Made by a program: the position numbers and the translations under genes. 64,000 bases of DNA from JANQJD01 sp965601685 (lineage in GTDB: Bacteria > Pseudomonadota > Alphaproteobacteria > Rhodospirillales > Rhodospirillaceae): assembly GCA_965601685.1 (NCBI GenBank), contig CBFCWI010000001.1, positions 434,001 to 498,000 on the forward strand, given 5' to 3'. Shown here one piece after another: positions 34,721 to 44,602 of this stretch. The notes beneath the pieces are model-generated. The model saw only the letters and a list, made by a program, of their open reading frames with translations, was not told the DNA's origin and did not search any database. The first letter of the stretch is position 1. Every line of letters starts with the position of its first letter.

Positions 34721-36139
34721 ATGTTTGAAAGTCTGAGCAGCCGGCTTGGACAGATCTTCGGTCGTCTCAAACGACGGGCTACCCTAGCCGCGGTTGATGT
34801 GAATGAGGTCATGCGTGAGGTACGCATCGCCCTGCTTGAGGCTGATGTGGCCTTGCCTGTTGTGAAGGACTTCATTGCTCGGGTCAGAGCTGGCGCCGTT
34901 GGCCAGGAGGTCATACGCTCAGTCACTCCTGGCCAGATGGTGGTGAAGATCGTCCACGATGCTCTGGTAGAGGTGCTGGGGACTACGGGGGTGGGGCTTG
35001 ATCTCGCTCGATCGCCACCAGTTGCGGTGCTAGTGGTTGGCTTACAGGGCTCTGGCAAGACCACTACATCGGCTAAGATGGGCTTGTACCTGAAAATACA
35101 GGAACGGCGTCGTGTGCTGATGGTCTCCCTCGATGTCTACCGTCCCGCGGCCCAGGAGCAGCTAGCGGTCCTCGGCCGTCAGGCTGGTATTGCAACCCTG
35201 TCTATCATCCACGGCCAGACGCCAGTGGCAATTGCCAGACGGGCCATGGACGAGGGCCGCAATGGCGGCTTCGATGTGATCATTCTCGACACAGCCGGGA
35301 GGTTGCACATAGATCCTGTTTTAATGGCTGAAGTTACTGCAGTGCGCAACGCGATTGCTCCTGCTGAGATTCTATTGGTTGCCGATGCTATGACTGGTCA
35401 GGATGCGGTGAATCTTGCCCGCACTTTCAACGAGCAGCTGCACCTGACAGGTATTGTACTGACCAGGGTCGATGGCGATGCCCGTGGTGGCGCGGCCTTG
35501 TCCATGCGGGCGGTGACTGGCAAGCCTATTAAGCTGCTTGGCACTGGGGAGAAGTTAGAGGCGCTCGAAAGCTTTCATCCAGATCGTCTTGCCAGACGGA
35601 TCCTTGGCATGGGAGATGTTATATCCTTAGTTGAAAAAGCAGCCGCTACCATTAGGAGAGAAGAAGCTGAAGAGATAGCCCTGAAAATGTTAGAGGGGCG
35701 ATTCGACTTGAATGATCTTCTCGCGCAGCTTCGCCAGGTACGTAAAATGGGTGATCTGAAGGATCTGTTCTGTCTACTGCCCGGTAGCGATAAGCTGAAG
35801 AGAAAAGTTAGCGATGCCCATGTCAATGAGAAGTTGCTGATCCATCAGGAGGCTATCATCTTATCCATGACACCAGCTGAAAGATGCCATCCCGAGATCA
35901 TCAAAGCATCGCGGAAACGACGCATTGCGCTCGGCTGTGGGTTAACAGTACAGGAAGTGAACAAACTGCTTAAATGGTACCAGCAAGTCGCACAGATGAC
36001 GAAGGGAATGCGGAAGATGAAACAGAAAGGGCAGCTAGAGCGCCTGCTCAGCGGAGTGGGATGGCCACCATCTTTGCCAATGGGGACGCCTGGGCAGCAT
36101 CTGACGAGCAGCGCGCCGCCTCGGCGAGGCCGCAAGTGA
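34721..36139 (+). CDS. ffh: Signal recognition particle protein Ffh
   Basis: GTPase that binds signal sequences and SRP RNA to send ribosomes to the membrane. N domain (MFESLSSRLGQIFGRLK...), G domain with P-loop GLQGSGKTTT, SVDVYRPAA-like SLDVYRPAAQEQL, DTAGRLHID, TRVDGDARGGAALS and GTGEKLEALE, then the Met-rich M domain with MTPAER and the RKRRIALG-type RNA-binding loop. 472 residues, standard. First gene of ffh-rpsP-rimM-trmD-rplS. Confidence 0.97.
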   Translation: MFESLSSRLGQIFGRLKRRATLAAVDVNEVMREVRIALLEADVALPVVKDFIARVRAGAVGQEVIRSVTPGQMVVKIVHDALVEVLGTTGVGLDLARSPPVAVLVVGLQGSGKTTTSAKMGLYLKIQERRRVLMVSLDVYRPAAQEQLAVLGRQAGIATLSIIHGQTPVAIARRAMDEGRNGGFDVIILDTAGRLHIDPVLMAEVTAVRNAIAPAEILLVADAMTGQDAVNLARTFNEQLHLTGIVLTRVDGDARGGAALSMRAVTGKPIKLLGTGEKLEALESFHPDRLARRILGMGDVISLVEKAAATIRREEAEEIALKMLEGRFDLNDLLAQLRQVRKMGDLKDLFCLLPGSDKLKRKVSDAHVNEKLLIHQEAIILSMTPAERCHPEIIKASRKRRIALGCGLTVQEVNKLLKWYQQVAQMTKGMRKMKQKGQLERLLSGVGWPPSLPMGTPGQHLTSSAPPRRGRK

Positions 36140-36229
36140 ACAGGGTTTGTGTTGGAGTGTACTGACCTTTTATGCTGTTCTCTCTTCGGCACTATCGGCA
36201 CTAAGTAGAACAACGGAGTAGCAGTCTCT

Positions 36230-36511
36230 ATGTCGCTCAGTATTCGTCTTGCTCGTGCGGGCGCTAAGAAGCGTCCTTTTTACCGCATCGTTCTCGCCGA
36301 CACGCGGGCTCCGCGTGATGGTCGTTTCCTCGAGCGTCTGGGTTCCTATAACCCGATACTGCCGCAGGGTCACACTGAACGTGTCCTCTTAAAAGAGGAA
36401 CGTATTAAGTACTGGCTCAGAATCGGGGCTAAGCCAACAGACCGAGTGGCCCGCTTCTTGGGTAGAGCGGGTCTCATTCCGTCGCCAGCTATTCCAAGCC
36501 AACCTCAGTGA
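36230..36511 (+). CDS. rpsP: 30S ribosomal protein S16
   Basis: 93-residue S16 with SIRLARAGAKKRPFYRIVLADTRAPRDGRFLE split over the conserved N-terminal half, then GSYNPILPQ and WLRIGAKPTDRVARFL. 90 bp after ffh; conserved position in the ffh-rpsP-rimM-trmD-rplS cluster. Confidence 0.97.
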   Translation: MSLSIRLARAGAKKRPFYRIVLADTRAPRDGRFLERLGSYNPILPQGHTERVLLKEERIKYWLRIGAKPTDRVARFLGRAGLIPSPAIPSQPQ

Positions 36512-36559
36512 GGCAAACCTACCGCCTGCGGAGAGTATACTCCTCAGTGAGAGGCTAGC

Positions 36560-37096
36560 GTGATAGAGCGGGTGTGCGTTGGTGTCATTCTTGGTGCCCA
36601 AGGCCTGCGGGGTTACGCCCGTATCCGAAGTTTCACTACTGAGCCAGCCAATATAGGGGCCTACGGTCCTGTGTGGGACGAAACTGGTATGCGCAGTTTT
36701 GTGGTGCGGGTGCTCGGGAGGCGCTGTGGGAGCGTGGTGCTGGCTGACCTGACTAATGTCGCTCATCGTTCCGAGGCTGAAGTTCTACGGGGCTTACGCC
36801 TTTTCGTGCCACGTTCGGCATTGCCAGAACCGGAGGAGGATACGTTCTACTGGGCTGATTTAGTCGGCTTGACAGTACTGTTTACCGATGGACAGCCAGC
36901 CGGGTGTGTGCATGCGCTACATGATTTTGGGGCTGGGACCATTCTGGAACTGATTGTAGAAGAGGGAGGTACAATCATGGTGCCTTTTACTCAGGCTACG
37001 GTGCCGGAGGTGAATGTGGCTCAGGGATGGGTGAGAGTGGTCCGTGACTCTTGTGCATCTATTGATTGCAATATAGCTGCTGGGACGCGAGTATGA
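36560..37096 (+). CDS. rimM: Ribosome maturation factor RimM
   Basis: Assists 30S head assembly by binding S19. N-terminal beta-barrel domain with VCVGVILGAQGLRGYARIRSF, then the PRC-barrel with EEDTFYWADLVGLTV and the IMVPFTQATVPEVN segment. 178 residues. GTG start at 36560. The trmD ATG overlaps its TGA stop (ATGA at 37093-37096), indicating translational coupling. Confidence 0.95.
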   Translation: MIERVCVGVILGAQGLRGYARIRSFTTEPANIGAYGPVWDETGMRSFVVRVLGRRCGSVVLADLTNVAHRSEAEVLRGLRLFVPRSALPEPEEDTFYWADLVGLTVLFTDGQPAGCVHALHDFGAGTILELIVEEGGTIMVPFTQATVPEVNVAQGWVRVVRDSCASIDCNIAAGTRV

Positions 37097-37818
37097 CCTC
37101 CTTTCGTGTTTGTGTCTTTACGCTCTTCCCTGGTATGTTTCCTGGGCCGCTTGGCTATTCGTTGGCCGGCAAGGCTCTAGAGGCAAGAATATGGAGCCTG
37201 GAAACAGTGAACATCCGTTGTTTTGCGCGTGATAAACGCCGTACTGTTGATTGTGCTCCTTTTGGCGGTGGACCTGGCATGGTCATGCGAGCAGATGTGA
37301 TTGATGCAGCCCTACAGGCAAATCATGAGCCCAGAATGCCATTAATATACCTGACACCACGTGGCCGTGTACTTACACAAGCTAACGTGCGGACTCTGGC
37401 AAGCGCAGGAGGGCTTGGTATTCTGTGTGGCAGGTTCGAGGGCGTAGATCAGCGGGTACTCGACAAACATGGTGCTGATGAGCTCAGCATCGGTGATTAT
37501 ATCTTGTCTGGTGGTGAGATAGCAGCACTTGTTTTAGTAGATTCTATAGTGAGACTCCTACCAGGAGTAGTGCAACATATGGAATCTTTGGAAGAAGAGA
37601 GTTTCTCGCAAGGATTGCTGGAGTATCCACAATATACCCGTCCTAGGGTATGGGCTGGCCAGGCTGTACCGAGTGTCTTGGTCTCCGGCCATCACAAGCG
37701 TGTTGCGGAGTGGAGGCACGCTCAGGCAGAAATGGTCACACGGGAGCGCAGGCCAGATTTATGGCACCGTTTCGCGGTTACAATGTCAAACGGGCGGGAG
37801 GGAAGGGCCTCACGATGA
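37093..37818 (+). CDS. trmD: tRNA (guanine37-N1)-methyltransferase TrmD
   Basis: Methylates G37 next to the anticodon, preventing +1 frameshifts. The SPOUT trefoil knot carries LTPRGRVLTQ, CGRFEGVDQRVL and IGDYILSGGEIAALVLVDS; the N-terminal PFGGGPGMVM loop is also conserved. 241 residues. ATG 37093 lies within the rimM stop, and the rplS ATG lies within its own TGA, so rimM, trmD and rplS form a coupled chain. Confidence 0.97.
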   Translation: MTSFRVCVFTLFPGMFPGPLGYSLAGKALEARIWSLETVNIRCFARDKRRTVDCAPFGGGPGMVMRADVIDAALQANHEPRMPLIYLTPRGRVLTQANVRTLASAGGLGILCGRFEGVDQRVLDKHGADELSIGDYILSGGEIAALVLVDSIVRLLPGVVQHMESLEEESFSQGLLEYPQYTRPRVWAGQAVPSVLVSGHHKRVAEWRHAQAEMVTRERRPDLWHRFAVTMSNGREGRASR

Positions 37819-38201
37819 ATATCATTGCACAGCTCGAACAAGAGCAGATAGCGGGACTAGCTGCGACACGGCCCATTCCAAATTTTTCGCCGGGTGACAC
37901 TGTGCGTATCCATGTGAAGGTGGTTGAAGGGAACCGTGAGCGCATACAGGCCTATGAGGGCGTGTGCATTGCCCGTCGCAATGCGGCCATAAACTCTAGC
38001 TTCACAGTACGCAAAATCTCTTTTGGCGAGGGAGTAGAACGTGTCTTCCCTCTTTATACGCCATCGATTGCAAGAATAGAAGTAGTCCGGCGTGGCAAGG
38101 TCCGGCGGGCGAAACTCTATTACCTACGCAGCCGTCGCGGTCGTGCGGCGCGTATTGTTGAGGATACATCGGCACGCGCACGTGCGTTGGGACGTGGATA
38201 A
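37815..38201 (+). CDS. rplS: 50S ribosomal protein L19
   Basis: 128-residue L19 at the subunit interface: PNFSPGDTVRIHVKVVEGNRER split by the strand pattern, YEGVCIARRN, FTVRKISFGEGVERVFPLY and RGKVRRAKLYYLR. The ATG overlaps the trmD stop codon by four bases. leuC follows after 64 bp. Confidence 0.97.
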   Translation: MNIIAQLEQEQIAGLAATRPIPNFSPGDTVRIHVKVVEGNRERIQAYEGVCIARRNAAINSSFTVRKISFGEGVERVFPLYTPSIARIEVVRRGKVRRAKLYYLRSRRGRAARIVEDTSARARALGRG

Positions 38202-38265
38202 CACAATATTGATTCATCGCTGCTCCATACCGATGAGTCTCGTTCGATAGCTGCAGGAGATTTGA

Positions 38266-39681
38266 GTGCCTATCATGGCCACCGCTACAACTCTGTTCGA
38301 CAAGATTTGGCATAGTCACTTAGTTGACGTACAGGAAGATGGGACCTGCCTGCTTTATATTGATCGTCATCTTGTGCACGAGGTCACCAGTCCTCAAGCG
38401 TTTGAAGGGTTACGTCTGGCTGGTCGCCAGGTGCGTCGGCCTGCCTGGACGCTAGCTGTTGCTGACCACAATGTTCCTACTACTGACTGGTCCAGTGATA
38501 TCGCTGATGCTGAGTCCCGTCTTCAAGTGGAGACTCTAGAAACAAATTGCCGCGATTTCGGCATTGAATATCTGCCCATGAACGACGTGCGGCAGGGTGT
38601 TGTTCATATCGTTGGACCTGAACAGGGATTTACTTTGCCTGGTACGACTATCGTCTGCGGCGACTCGCATACCTCAACACATGGGGCTTTCGGGGCACTG
38701 GCGTTTGGTATTGGGACTTCGGAGGTAGAACACGTGCTTGCTACGCAGACCCTTTTGCAAAAGCCTGTTAGGAATATGCGGGTAACTGTGGATGGCATGC
38801 TAAGACCAGGTGTCACAGCAAAGGATATTATGTTGGCTATCGTGGGTCGTCTAGGCACCGCAGGAGGTACTGGTCATGTCATAGAATACGACGGCCAGGC
38901 TATTCGCGCTTTATCTATGGAAGAGCGTATGACGATCTGTAATATGAGCATTGAAGCTGGGGCACGAGCTGGCTTGATCGCACCGGATGACACCACATTT
39001 GCCTATTTAACTGGCCGGCCGCGGGGACCTAGAGGCGCAGCCTGGGAACAGGCAGTGGCCTACTGGCGGACTCTGCAGACTGACGCGTATGCCCGTTTTG
39101 ATTCGAGCGTGACACTCCAGGCAACTGATCTCGTCCCGCAGGTCACATGGGGCACAAACCCAGAAGATGTCGTGCCTATTACCGGTCAGGTTCCAAATCC
39201 AGAATCTGTGCATGACGTCGGCAAGCGCCGTGCCATGCTTCGGTCTCTTACGTATATGGGCTTGTCTCCAGGGACGCCAATGACGTCAATCCGAATTGAC
39301 AGGGTTTTTATCGGTAGCTGTACCAATGGCCGCATAGAGGATCTGCGCGCTGCCGCATCTGTGGTCAGAGACCGCGTGTTAGCGCCATGGGTAGACGCTA
39401 TGGTAGTACCAGGATCGGGTTTGGTAAAGGCACAGGCAGAGGCTGAAGGAATCGACAGAATTTTCCGCACCGCTGGCTTCTCGTGGCGTAAGCCGGGGTG
39501 TTCTATGTGTTTAGCCATGAATGCTGATCGACTGGCACCGGGGCAACGATGTGCCTCAACCTCCAATCGTAATTTCGAGGGACGGCAGGGGCGTGAAGGA
39601 CGTACGCATCTGATGAGTCCGATTATGGCAGCAGCCGCTGCTATTACAGGATATATAACAGATGTTAGATCTCTTCATTGA
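38266..39681 (+). CDS. leuC: 3-isopropylmalate dehydratase large subunit
   Basis: Aconitase-family 4Fe-4S enzyme; with LeuD isomerises 2- to 3-isopropylmalate in leucine synthesis. TLFDKIWHSH, DHNVPTTDW, CGDSHTSTHGAFGALAFGIGTSEVEHVLATQ (in two conserved blocks), cluster cysteines in FIGSCTNGR and KPGCSMCLAMNAD, and STSNRNFEGRQG. 471 residues. GTG 38266 has AGGAGA 8 nt upstream; ATG 38275, three codons in, matches homologues' N-termini but is 16 nt from that site. Confidence 0.96.
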   Translation: MPIMATATTLFDKIWHSHLVDVQEDGTCLLYIDRHLVHEVTSPQAFEGLRLAGRQVRRPAWTLAVADHNVPTTDWSSDIADAESRLQVETLETNCRDFGIEYLPMNDVRQGVVHIVGPEQGFTLPGTTIVCGDSHTSTHGAFGALAFGIGTSEVEHVLATQTLLQKPVRNMRVTVDGMLRPGVTAKDIMLAIVGRLGTAGGTGHVIEYDGQAIRALSMEERMTICNMSIEAGARAGLIAPDDTTFAYLTGRPRGPRGAAWEQAVAYWRTLQTDAYARFDSSVTLQATDLVPQVTWGTNPEDVVPITGQVPNPESVHDVGKRRAMLRSLTYMGLSPGTPMTSIRIDRVFIGSCTNGRIEDLRAAASVVRDRVLAPWVDAMVVPGSGLVKAQAEAEGIDRIFRTAGFSWRKPGCSMCLAMNADRLAPGQRCASTSNRNFEGRQGREGRTHLMSPIMAAAAAITGYITDVRSLH

Positions 39682-39823
39682 TATGGATATTACTGCAGGG
39701 CTATACGTATATGTTATGTTCTTACTGTTACCCCGTGGGTGGCATGAGGATACGACGTAGTGTGCATGTCGAAAGAAGAAACAAAGAGCGGAGAGTATCG
39801 AGGGTAGGGAATAGGTAGGCCTC

Positions 39824-40432
39824 ATGCAAAAATTCACTGTTCTAACCGGTGTTGCGGCGCCGCTGCCTCTGGTCAACGTCGATACCGACCTGATCATTCC
39901 TAAGCAGTTTTTGAAGACTGTCAAGCGCAGCGGCTTAGGCCGACATTTGTTTCACGACATGCGTTATGACAGAAACGGACATGAAAATCCCGTGTTCATC
40001 CTAAACCGGCCAGTTTATCGGCAAGCCGTCATTTTGGTGACGTCCGCTAATTTCGGCTGCGGTTCATCTCGCGAGCATGCACCATGGGCCATTCTGGATT
40101 TTGGCATTCGGTGCCTTGTCGCACCCAGCTATGCTGATATATTTTTTAATAACTGTTTTAAAAACGGCATCCTACCAATCCTCCTCCCACAGGAGCATGT
40201 CACCGCGCTCATGGAGAAAGCTGAGTGCGGTGGTGTGGGTGCTGTGATGACTGTTGATCTAGAACGCCAGGAGATCCGGGCGTCCGATAATGTGATCTTA
40301 TCTTTTGCAGTGGATTCCTTCCACAAGTATTGCTTGATGGAAGGAATCGAAGACATTGGGCTGACTCTGACCAAGACGGACAAGATTGCCTTCTATGAGG
40401 CACGACATAGTCGCACACAGCCATGGTTGTGA
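39824..40432 (+). CDS. leuD: 3-isopropylmalate dehydratase small subunit
   Basis: Partner of LeuC carrying the swivelling substrate-binding domain. VNVDTDLIIPKQFLKT, SANFGCGSSREHAPWAI, GIRCLVAPSYADIFFNN, KNGILPI. 202 residues. 142 bp separate it from leuC, more than usual but the order leuC-leuD-leuB is normal. Confidence 0.97.
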   Translation: MQKFTVLTGVAAPLPLVNVDTDLIIPKQFLKTVKRSGLGRHLFHDMRYDRNGHENPVFILNRPVYRQAVILVTSANFGCGSSREHAPWAILDFGIRCLVAPSYADIFFNNCFKNGILPILLPQEHVTALMEKAECGGVGAVMTVDLERQEIRASDNVILSFAVDSFHKYCLMEGIEDIGLTLTKTDKIAFYEARHSRTQPWL

Positions 40433-40503
40433 CCATGCTGCTGGGGGAGGGTATGTTTGAGTATGGCGATGGGTGCTCTGACCTGGAGATAAAGTGAGGC
40501 ACT

Positions 40504-41610
40504 ATGAAGAGACTTCTCGTTCTGTCGGGCGACGGAATTGGTCCCGAGGTCATGGCCCAAGTCATGCGCGTGATCGACTGGATGGCCCGCAAGGGACGTA
40601 TCCAGTTCAACGTCAAGGAGAGCTTGATTGGCGGCTGTTCCTGCGATGCTCATGGTACGGCTCTGACAGATGAAACCCTGGCAGAAGCCATGGCCGCTGA
40701 CGCAGTATTACTGGGTGCTGTCGGTGGACCTAAGTGGGATGGTTTGTCGTTTAAAAAGAAACCAGAGCAGGGGCTGCTGCGTCTGCGTAAGGCTATGGAT
40801 CTGTTTGCTAATCTCCGTCCAGCTATCGTGTTCGATGCTCTGGCAGATGCTGCGACGTTAAAGTTAGATGTCGTCAAGGGTTTAGATCTGATGATTGTGC
40901 GTGAGCTGACTGGTGGTGTCTACTTTGGTGAACCACGCGGCATAGAGATTCTAGACGATAAGACACGCAGAGGAGTCAATACTCATGTGTATACTACTTA
41001 TGAAGTAGAGCGTGTGGCCCGCATTGCTTTTGATTTATCCTTGAAGAGAAATAGAAAAGTCTGTTCTGTTGACAAGGCCAATGTCATGGAGGCAGGGGTA
41101 CTGTGGCGTGAAGAAGTGACGAGAGTCTGGGATGAAGAATACAAAGCGCAAGGGGTGATACTAGAGCATATGTATGCCGATAACTGTGCTATGCAGCTTG
41201 TGCGTGCTCCAAAGCAGTTTGACGTCATCGTAACTGACAATTTATTTGGGGACCTGCTCTCCGATTGTGCTGCCACGCTGACTGGCTCCCTTGGTATGCT
41301 GCCGTCTGCGAGCCTAGGGATACCGCTGGGGGGACAGCGCCGCGCTCTATATGAGCCAGCCCATGGCTCAGCGCCGGATATTGCTGGCAAGGATATCGCT
41401 AACCCCCTTGCCACACTGCTATCGTTCTCTATGATGCTGCGCTACTCGTTCGACAAACCAGATGATGCCAACTTGATTGAACGAGCAGTCCAACAGGTTC
41501 TGAGCGGTGGCCTGCGCACGGCAGACATTATGCAGCCTAACAAAGCAAAGGTATCCACCACAGTGATGGGTGATGTTATTTTGCGCGAGTTAGATAAACT
41601 CGTAATTTAA
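40504..41610 (+). CDS. leuB: 3-isopropylmalate dehydrogenase
   Basis: NAD-dependent oxidative decarboxylation step of leucine synthesis. LVLSGDGIGPEVM at the N-terminus, GAVGGPKWD, LFANLRPA, RELTGGVYFGEPRG, the catalytic VDKANVME, VTDNLFGDLLSD and YEPAHGSAPDIAGKDIANP. 368 residues. SD-like GATAAAGTGAGG precedes the ATG. Ends 14 bp from the convergent DUF4340 gene. Confidence 0.97.
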   Translation: MKRLLVLSGDGIGPEVMAQVMRVIDWMARKGRIQFNVKESLIGGCSCDAHGTALTDETLAEAMAADAVLLGAVGGPKWDGLSFKKKPEQGLLRLRKAMDLFANLRPAIVFDALADAATLKLDVVKGLDLMIVRELTGGVYFGEPRGIEILDDKTRRGVNTHVYTTYEVERVARIAFDLSLKRNRKVCSVDKANVMEAGVLWREEVTRVWDEEYKAQGVILEHMYADNCAMQLVRAPKQFDVIVTDNLFGDLLSDCAATLTGSLGMLPSASLGIPLGGQRRALYEPAHGSAPDIAGKDIANPLATLLSFSMMLRYSFDKPDDANLIERAVQQVLSGGLRTADIMQPNKAKVSTTVMGDVILRELDKLVI

Positions 41611-41624
41611 TACCTCCTTGGCTG

Positions 41625-42692
41625 CTAGGACGATGTTTCTTTTTTTTCCTGTTCTCCCTCTTTGAGTAGCAGGCTCTCTGGGCGAGTATGCAAGGCAGCA
41701 GCGATATAGGAGGGAATCCGGTACAGCCAGCCGTGGTGACGGCTGTTTAGGGTCTTTGCTTCTGTGTTGACTTCTCCTTCCGCTTCATGTGCAGCACTGG
41801 CTGTGAGAGTGAGCCAAGTGGCGCCATCACTGTTGGCATATGCGGTGAGGTTGATTCGTAGACCGTCGTGGGTAGCCAGGTCAACCTGTGTGGTCGGTGG
41901 TACACCGGCAACTGCGCGATTGTTACGTACGTTTTCAAAGTTAATACGCGTTAGTAATGCGATCATACGTTGTATAGCGCTCTCGTCTACCTTGGCGGTA
42001 TATGGAATAGGTTGGACAATAGTAGGAGCACCGTTACCCAGCTGGGTAATGCTCATCGTCTGACGACCATCAGGATGGCGGAGAGTCACCTGAGACAGCC
42101 TCGCGCTGCTGACCCTGATCACAGTCGACTCAACCCAGTCACGGAGATCGGTAGTAGGAAAGAGAGCAGTGCGGGCTAGCCAAGTCTGCGCCTCACCGGG
42201 CCGGCGAACATAAACTCCCTCGCTGCCACCACCAGCACTCCCAAGATCAAAACGGCGTCTACCGACAATGATAGCAGTGAGTACGTTACCATTTGCGTCT
42301 TTGAGAGTGAGTTTGCGACCACTGCCTGCCGCCATATCTGGGTCGGCGAGATCCAAGAGGGCATGACGCTCGACCTTGGCTGTTTTTGGCTCCAGCAGAA
42401 CAGCCCGAACCATCTCCGCTACCATCGCACGGACCTTGGAGATGTCAGCTGGATAGCTGTCCCACTCCTTCAGATGCCAACCTTGAGGACTGCGTTCCAT
42501 CGTCAGGGAACCAGTTGCAGAGCGAACGGTCAAGCTGGCAATATCATTGGCCCAGTTGCTGAGATCAGGAAACAACACGGCTCTACCTGCTTCAGGAACC
42601 CGATGTCCGGGGCGACCGGTCACGGTTATAATCGCCGTGCCCGTTGATACTGCGGTGATGAAAGCTACGATGAGGAAGGCCCCGAAGGTCAT
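41625..42692 (-). CDS. DUF4340 domain-containing protein
   Basis: 355 residues: one N-terminal transmembrane helix (about 3-25) then a large extracytoplasmic region with repeated beta-rich DUF4340-like modules (ASLTVRSATGSLTMERSPQGW; VYVRRPGEAQTWLARTA; WVESTVIRVSSARLSQVTL). Last gene of a four-gene minus-strand set with an ABC ATPase, an ABC-2 permease and a GldG-like protein, starting 18 bp after the GldG-like stop. Such sets are widespread, but their substrate is unknown; a membrane-anchored periplasmic accessory role is inferred. Confidence 0.82.
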   Translation of the reverse strand: MTFGAFLIVAFITAVSTGTAIITVTGRPGHRVPEAGRAVLFPDLSNWANDIASLTVRSATGSLTMERSPQGWHLKEWDSYPADISKVRAMVAEMVRAVLLEPKTAKVERHALLDLADPDMAAGSGRKLTLKDANGNVLTAIIVGRRRFDLGSAGGGSEGVYVRRPGEAQTWLARTALFPTTDLRDWVESTVIRVSSARLSQVTLRHPDGRQTMSITQLGNGAPTIVQPIPYTAKVDESAIQRMIALLTRINFENVRNNRAVAGVPPTTQVDLATHDGLRINLTAYANSDGATWLTLTASAAHEAEGEVNTEAKTLNSRHHGWLYRIPSYIAAALHTRPESLLLKEGEQEKKETSS

Positions 42693-42710
42693 AGAGATAT
42701 TGTCCCCATG

Positions 42711-44600
42711 TCATCTCTCGACTGGCTCTTGAGTGTCACGCCGACGGCGTCGCATAGCGACCCCCCCTGCAACGCCAGCTAGTACGAGCGGTACTCCAGC
42801 AATGTTGATTGCCTTGGTCCAGGCTTCTCTGTGTTCAATATCCTGGGCCAGGGCGTGCTTAACTGCGCGTAGTTCACGACGAGCCACTAACAAGTCACGA
42901 CGGAAGTTCTCAAGGTTCTTGCGTTCCTGTGGCAGGAGCAGGAGATCACTTTGCTTATTCTCCCTCCGTTCCAAAACGTGCAGACGTCCCTGCACAGCGT
43001 CGATCTGCTGCAGAAGTGCCCGCTCTCTCGCCCTGTAGCGCCATTCCGCTTCGCGACGCAGGGTTTCCAGAAGCACAAATGGCCGTCCAATCCGCCCACG
43101 GCCACGTAGACCAATTAGGGCCTCGGCACCAGAGAGATTCTCCAACGCGTTGAGCACAAATATGCCATTGTCAGCTACTGGGATAGACAACTGCTGGCCG
43201 AAAAAATCCTGCTTTTGCACCCAAAACCTATCTGCTAGAACATCCGTATCTGCTACTAAAATGACATTTATGTTTGTTTTAGAAATCTCTAAGTGCGAAC
43301 CATGATTTTTATCACTTATAACTTGCAATATCGGTGAGCCATCAACAAAAGCGGAAGATGCTACACCAGTGACACGGATAGCAAGGGTCAAGCGCTGGTT
43401 TTCAGATTGAAAAGACAGAACCAAACTCTCTATATCTGGTAGAGGGCTCTTGAACTTCTCCGCTGAGAGTCGCATAGAACGCGAGCTAGTGGAAATGAGG
43501 GGGTAGATGGCGGTTGTTGCCCCGTCGATGGCCTCTAATATACCAGCAGTTGCAACATTCACTCGCTCCAAAGTCCCAACCACAGCATCGCCGTCGTCGA
43601 ACGCTTCCTGTCCTAGAGAGAGCCACGCCACGTGATCTGTGATCATCGAATGCATGCCCTGGCCAGCATTAACCCGCCTCGCCGCGTCGATATTAGCAGC
43701 GACTTGGTCTGGAGTGAAGCTTACACCCCATGATTTTAAAATACGTGTAAAACTACTTATACTTTCTAAATCTAAGAGAATACTCCTATTATGGAGACCG
43801 TTTTCTGCAACAGGATCTATAAAAAGCAGCACTCGTCCTCCCCTGAGGACAAATTGATCGATGATATACAGGGTTTCCACCGGTAAATTCGTCGGTTGAA
43901 CGACCATGAGCACGTCTATGTCAGGCGGCAGAGCATCAAGCTCCGTGGGCAGGAGATGTACCTTGAACAGCGCATGTATCTGATCCATCAGAACCCCCCC
44001 AAGCCCACTGCGACTGTTAAGTGGTAGAGTGGAGAGAATGCCTATGGTTTTGCGCTTTGTCATGGCTAAGCTATGAAAGAGCCGAGTCAAATCGTACTCT
44101 ATAAAAGTCTCGCGCTCGAGATTGAAGAATGACACTGTCTCTTGCGCATCAACGCTGTTAGTAGCCGCTAGACCAAAATAACCAAGTTCACCTCCTTCAC
44201 TCATTGGTACGCCTTGCAACCCAAAAGCCACAGCTCGATCCTCGGCTTCTGAGAAGGGCTCCGGATCAATGAATTCGACCTTCACCATACCTCCTGCAAG
44301 ATCAACGTATTGCAGTAATAAGCCCTTAATACGTGTATAAAAAGTGGCGTGTAGCGGACTGCGCTCACCAAGTTTCTTGGAAAAATACACACGTACTGTA
44401 ATAGGTTCATCAATAGTGACAATAACGTCTTTAGTATTCTCTGAAAGAGAGAATAATCTTTCTTCCGTCAAATCGATATACAGCGGCTTCAAGAGGGAAC
44501 CAGCAGCCACGTTGACAGCCAGCAAGGCTATAGCAGCAAGCATCACGGCAAGCAGATCCAGCCAGCGCTGGTGAGTGAACGTGAAGCAGGCTTCAATCAT
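42711..44600 (-). CDS. GldG-like ABC transporter auxiliary component
   Basis: About 629 residues. A transmembrane helix near the N-terminus (LLAVMLAAIALLAVNVAAG), a long ABC_transp_aux (GldG/IFT52-like) domain with LTEERLFSLSENTK and RVLLFIDPV, a C-terminal coiled-coil region (about 530-600, rich in RERALLQQ / REL-type heptads) and a final helix (IAGVPLVLAGVAGGVAM) with a basic tail. ATG 44600 follows the permease stop by 2 nt; upstream in-frame starts would overlap the permease. Related to gliding-motility GldG of Bacteroidetes by family only; motility is not implied here. Confidence 0.85.
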   Translation of the reverse strand: MIEACFTFTHQRWLDLLAVMLAAIALLAVNVAAGSLLKPLYIDLTEERLFSLSENTKDVIVTIDEPITVRVYFSKKLGERSPLHATFYTRIKGLLLQYVDLAGGMVKVEFIDPEPFSEAEDRAVAFGLQGVPMSEGGELGYFGLAATNSVDAQETVSFFNLERETFIEYDLTRLFHSLAMTKRKTIGILSTLPLNSRSGLGGVLMDQIHALFKVHLLPTELDALPPDIDVLMVVQPTNLPVETLYIIDQFVLRGGRVLLFIDPVAENGLHNRSILLDLESISSFTRILKSWGVSFTPDQVAANIDAARRVNAGQGMHSMITDHVAWLSLGQEAFDDGDAVVGTLERVNVATAGILEAIDGATTAIYPLISTSSRSMRLSAEKFKSPLPDIESLVLSFQSENQRLTLAIRVTGVASSAFVDGSPILQVISDKNHGSHLEISKTNINVILVADTDVLADRFWVQKQDFFGQQLSIPVADNGIFVLNALENLSGAEALIGLRGRGRIGRPFVLLETLRREAEWRYRARERALLQQIDAVQGRLHVLERRENKQSDLLLLPQERKNLENFRRDLLVARRELRAVKHALAQDIEHREAWTKAINIAGVPLVLAGVAGGVAMRRRRRDTQEPVER

Positions 44601-44602
44601 AT

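Noticed and set aside
41634..41650. T-run after leuB as a rho-independent terminator
   Set aside because: No stem precedes it, and the T-run encodes the Lys-rich C-terminus of the convergent DUF4340 protein.
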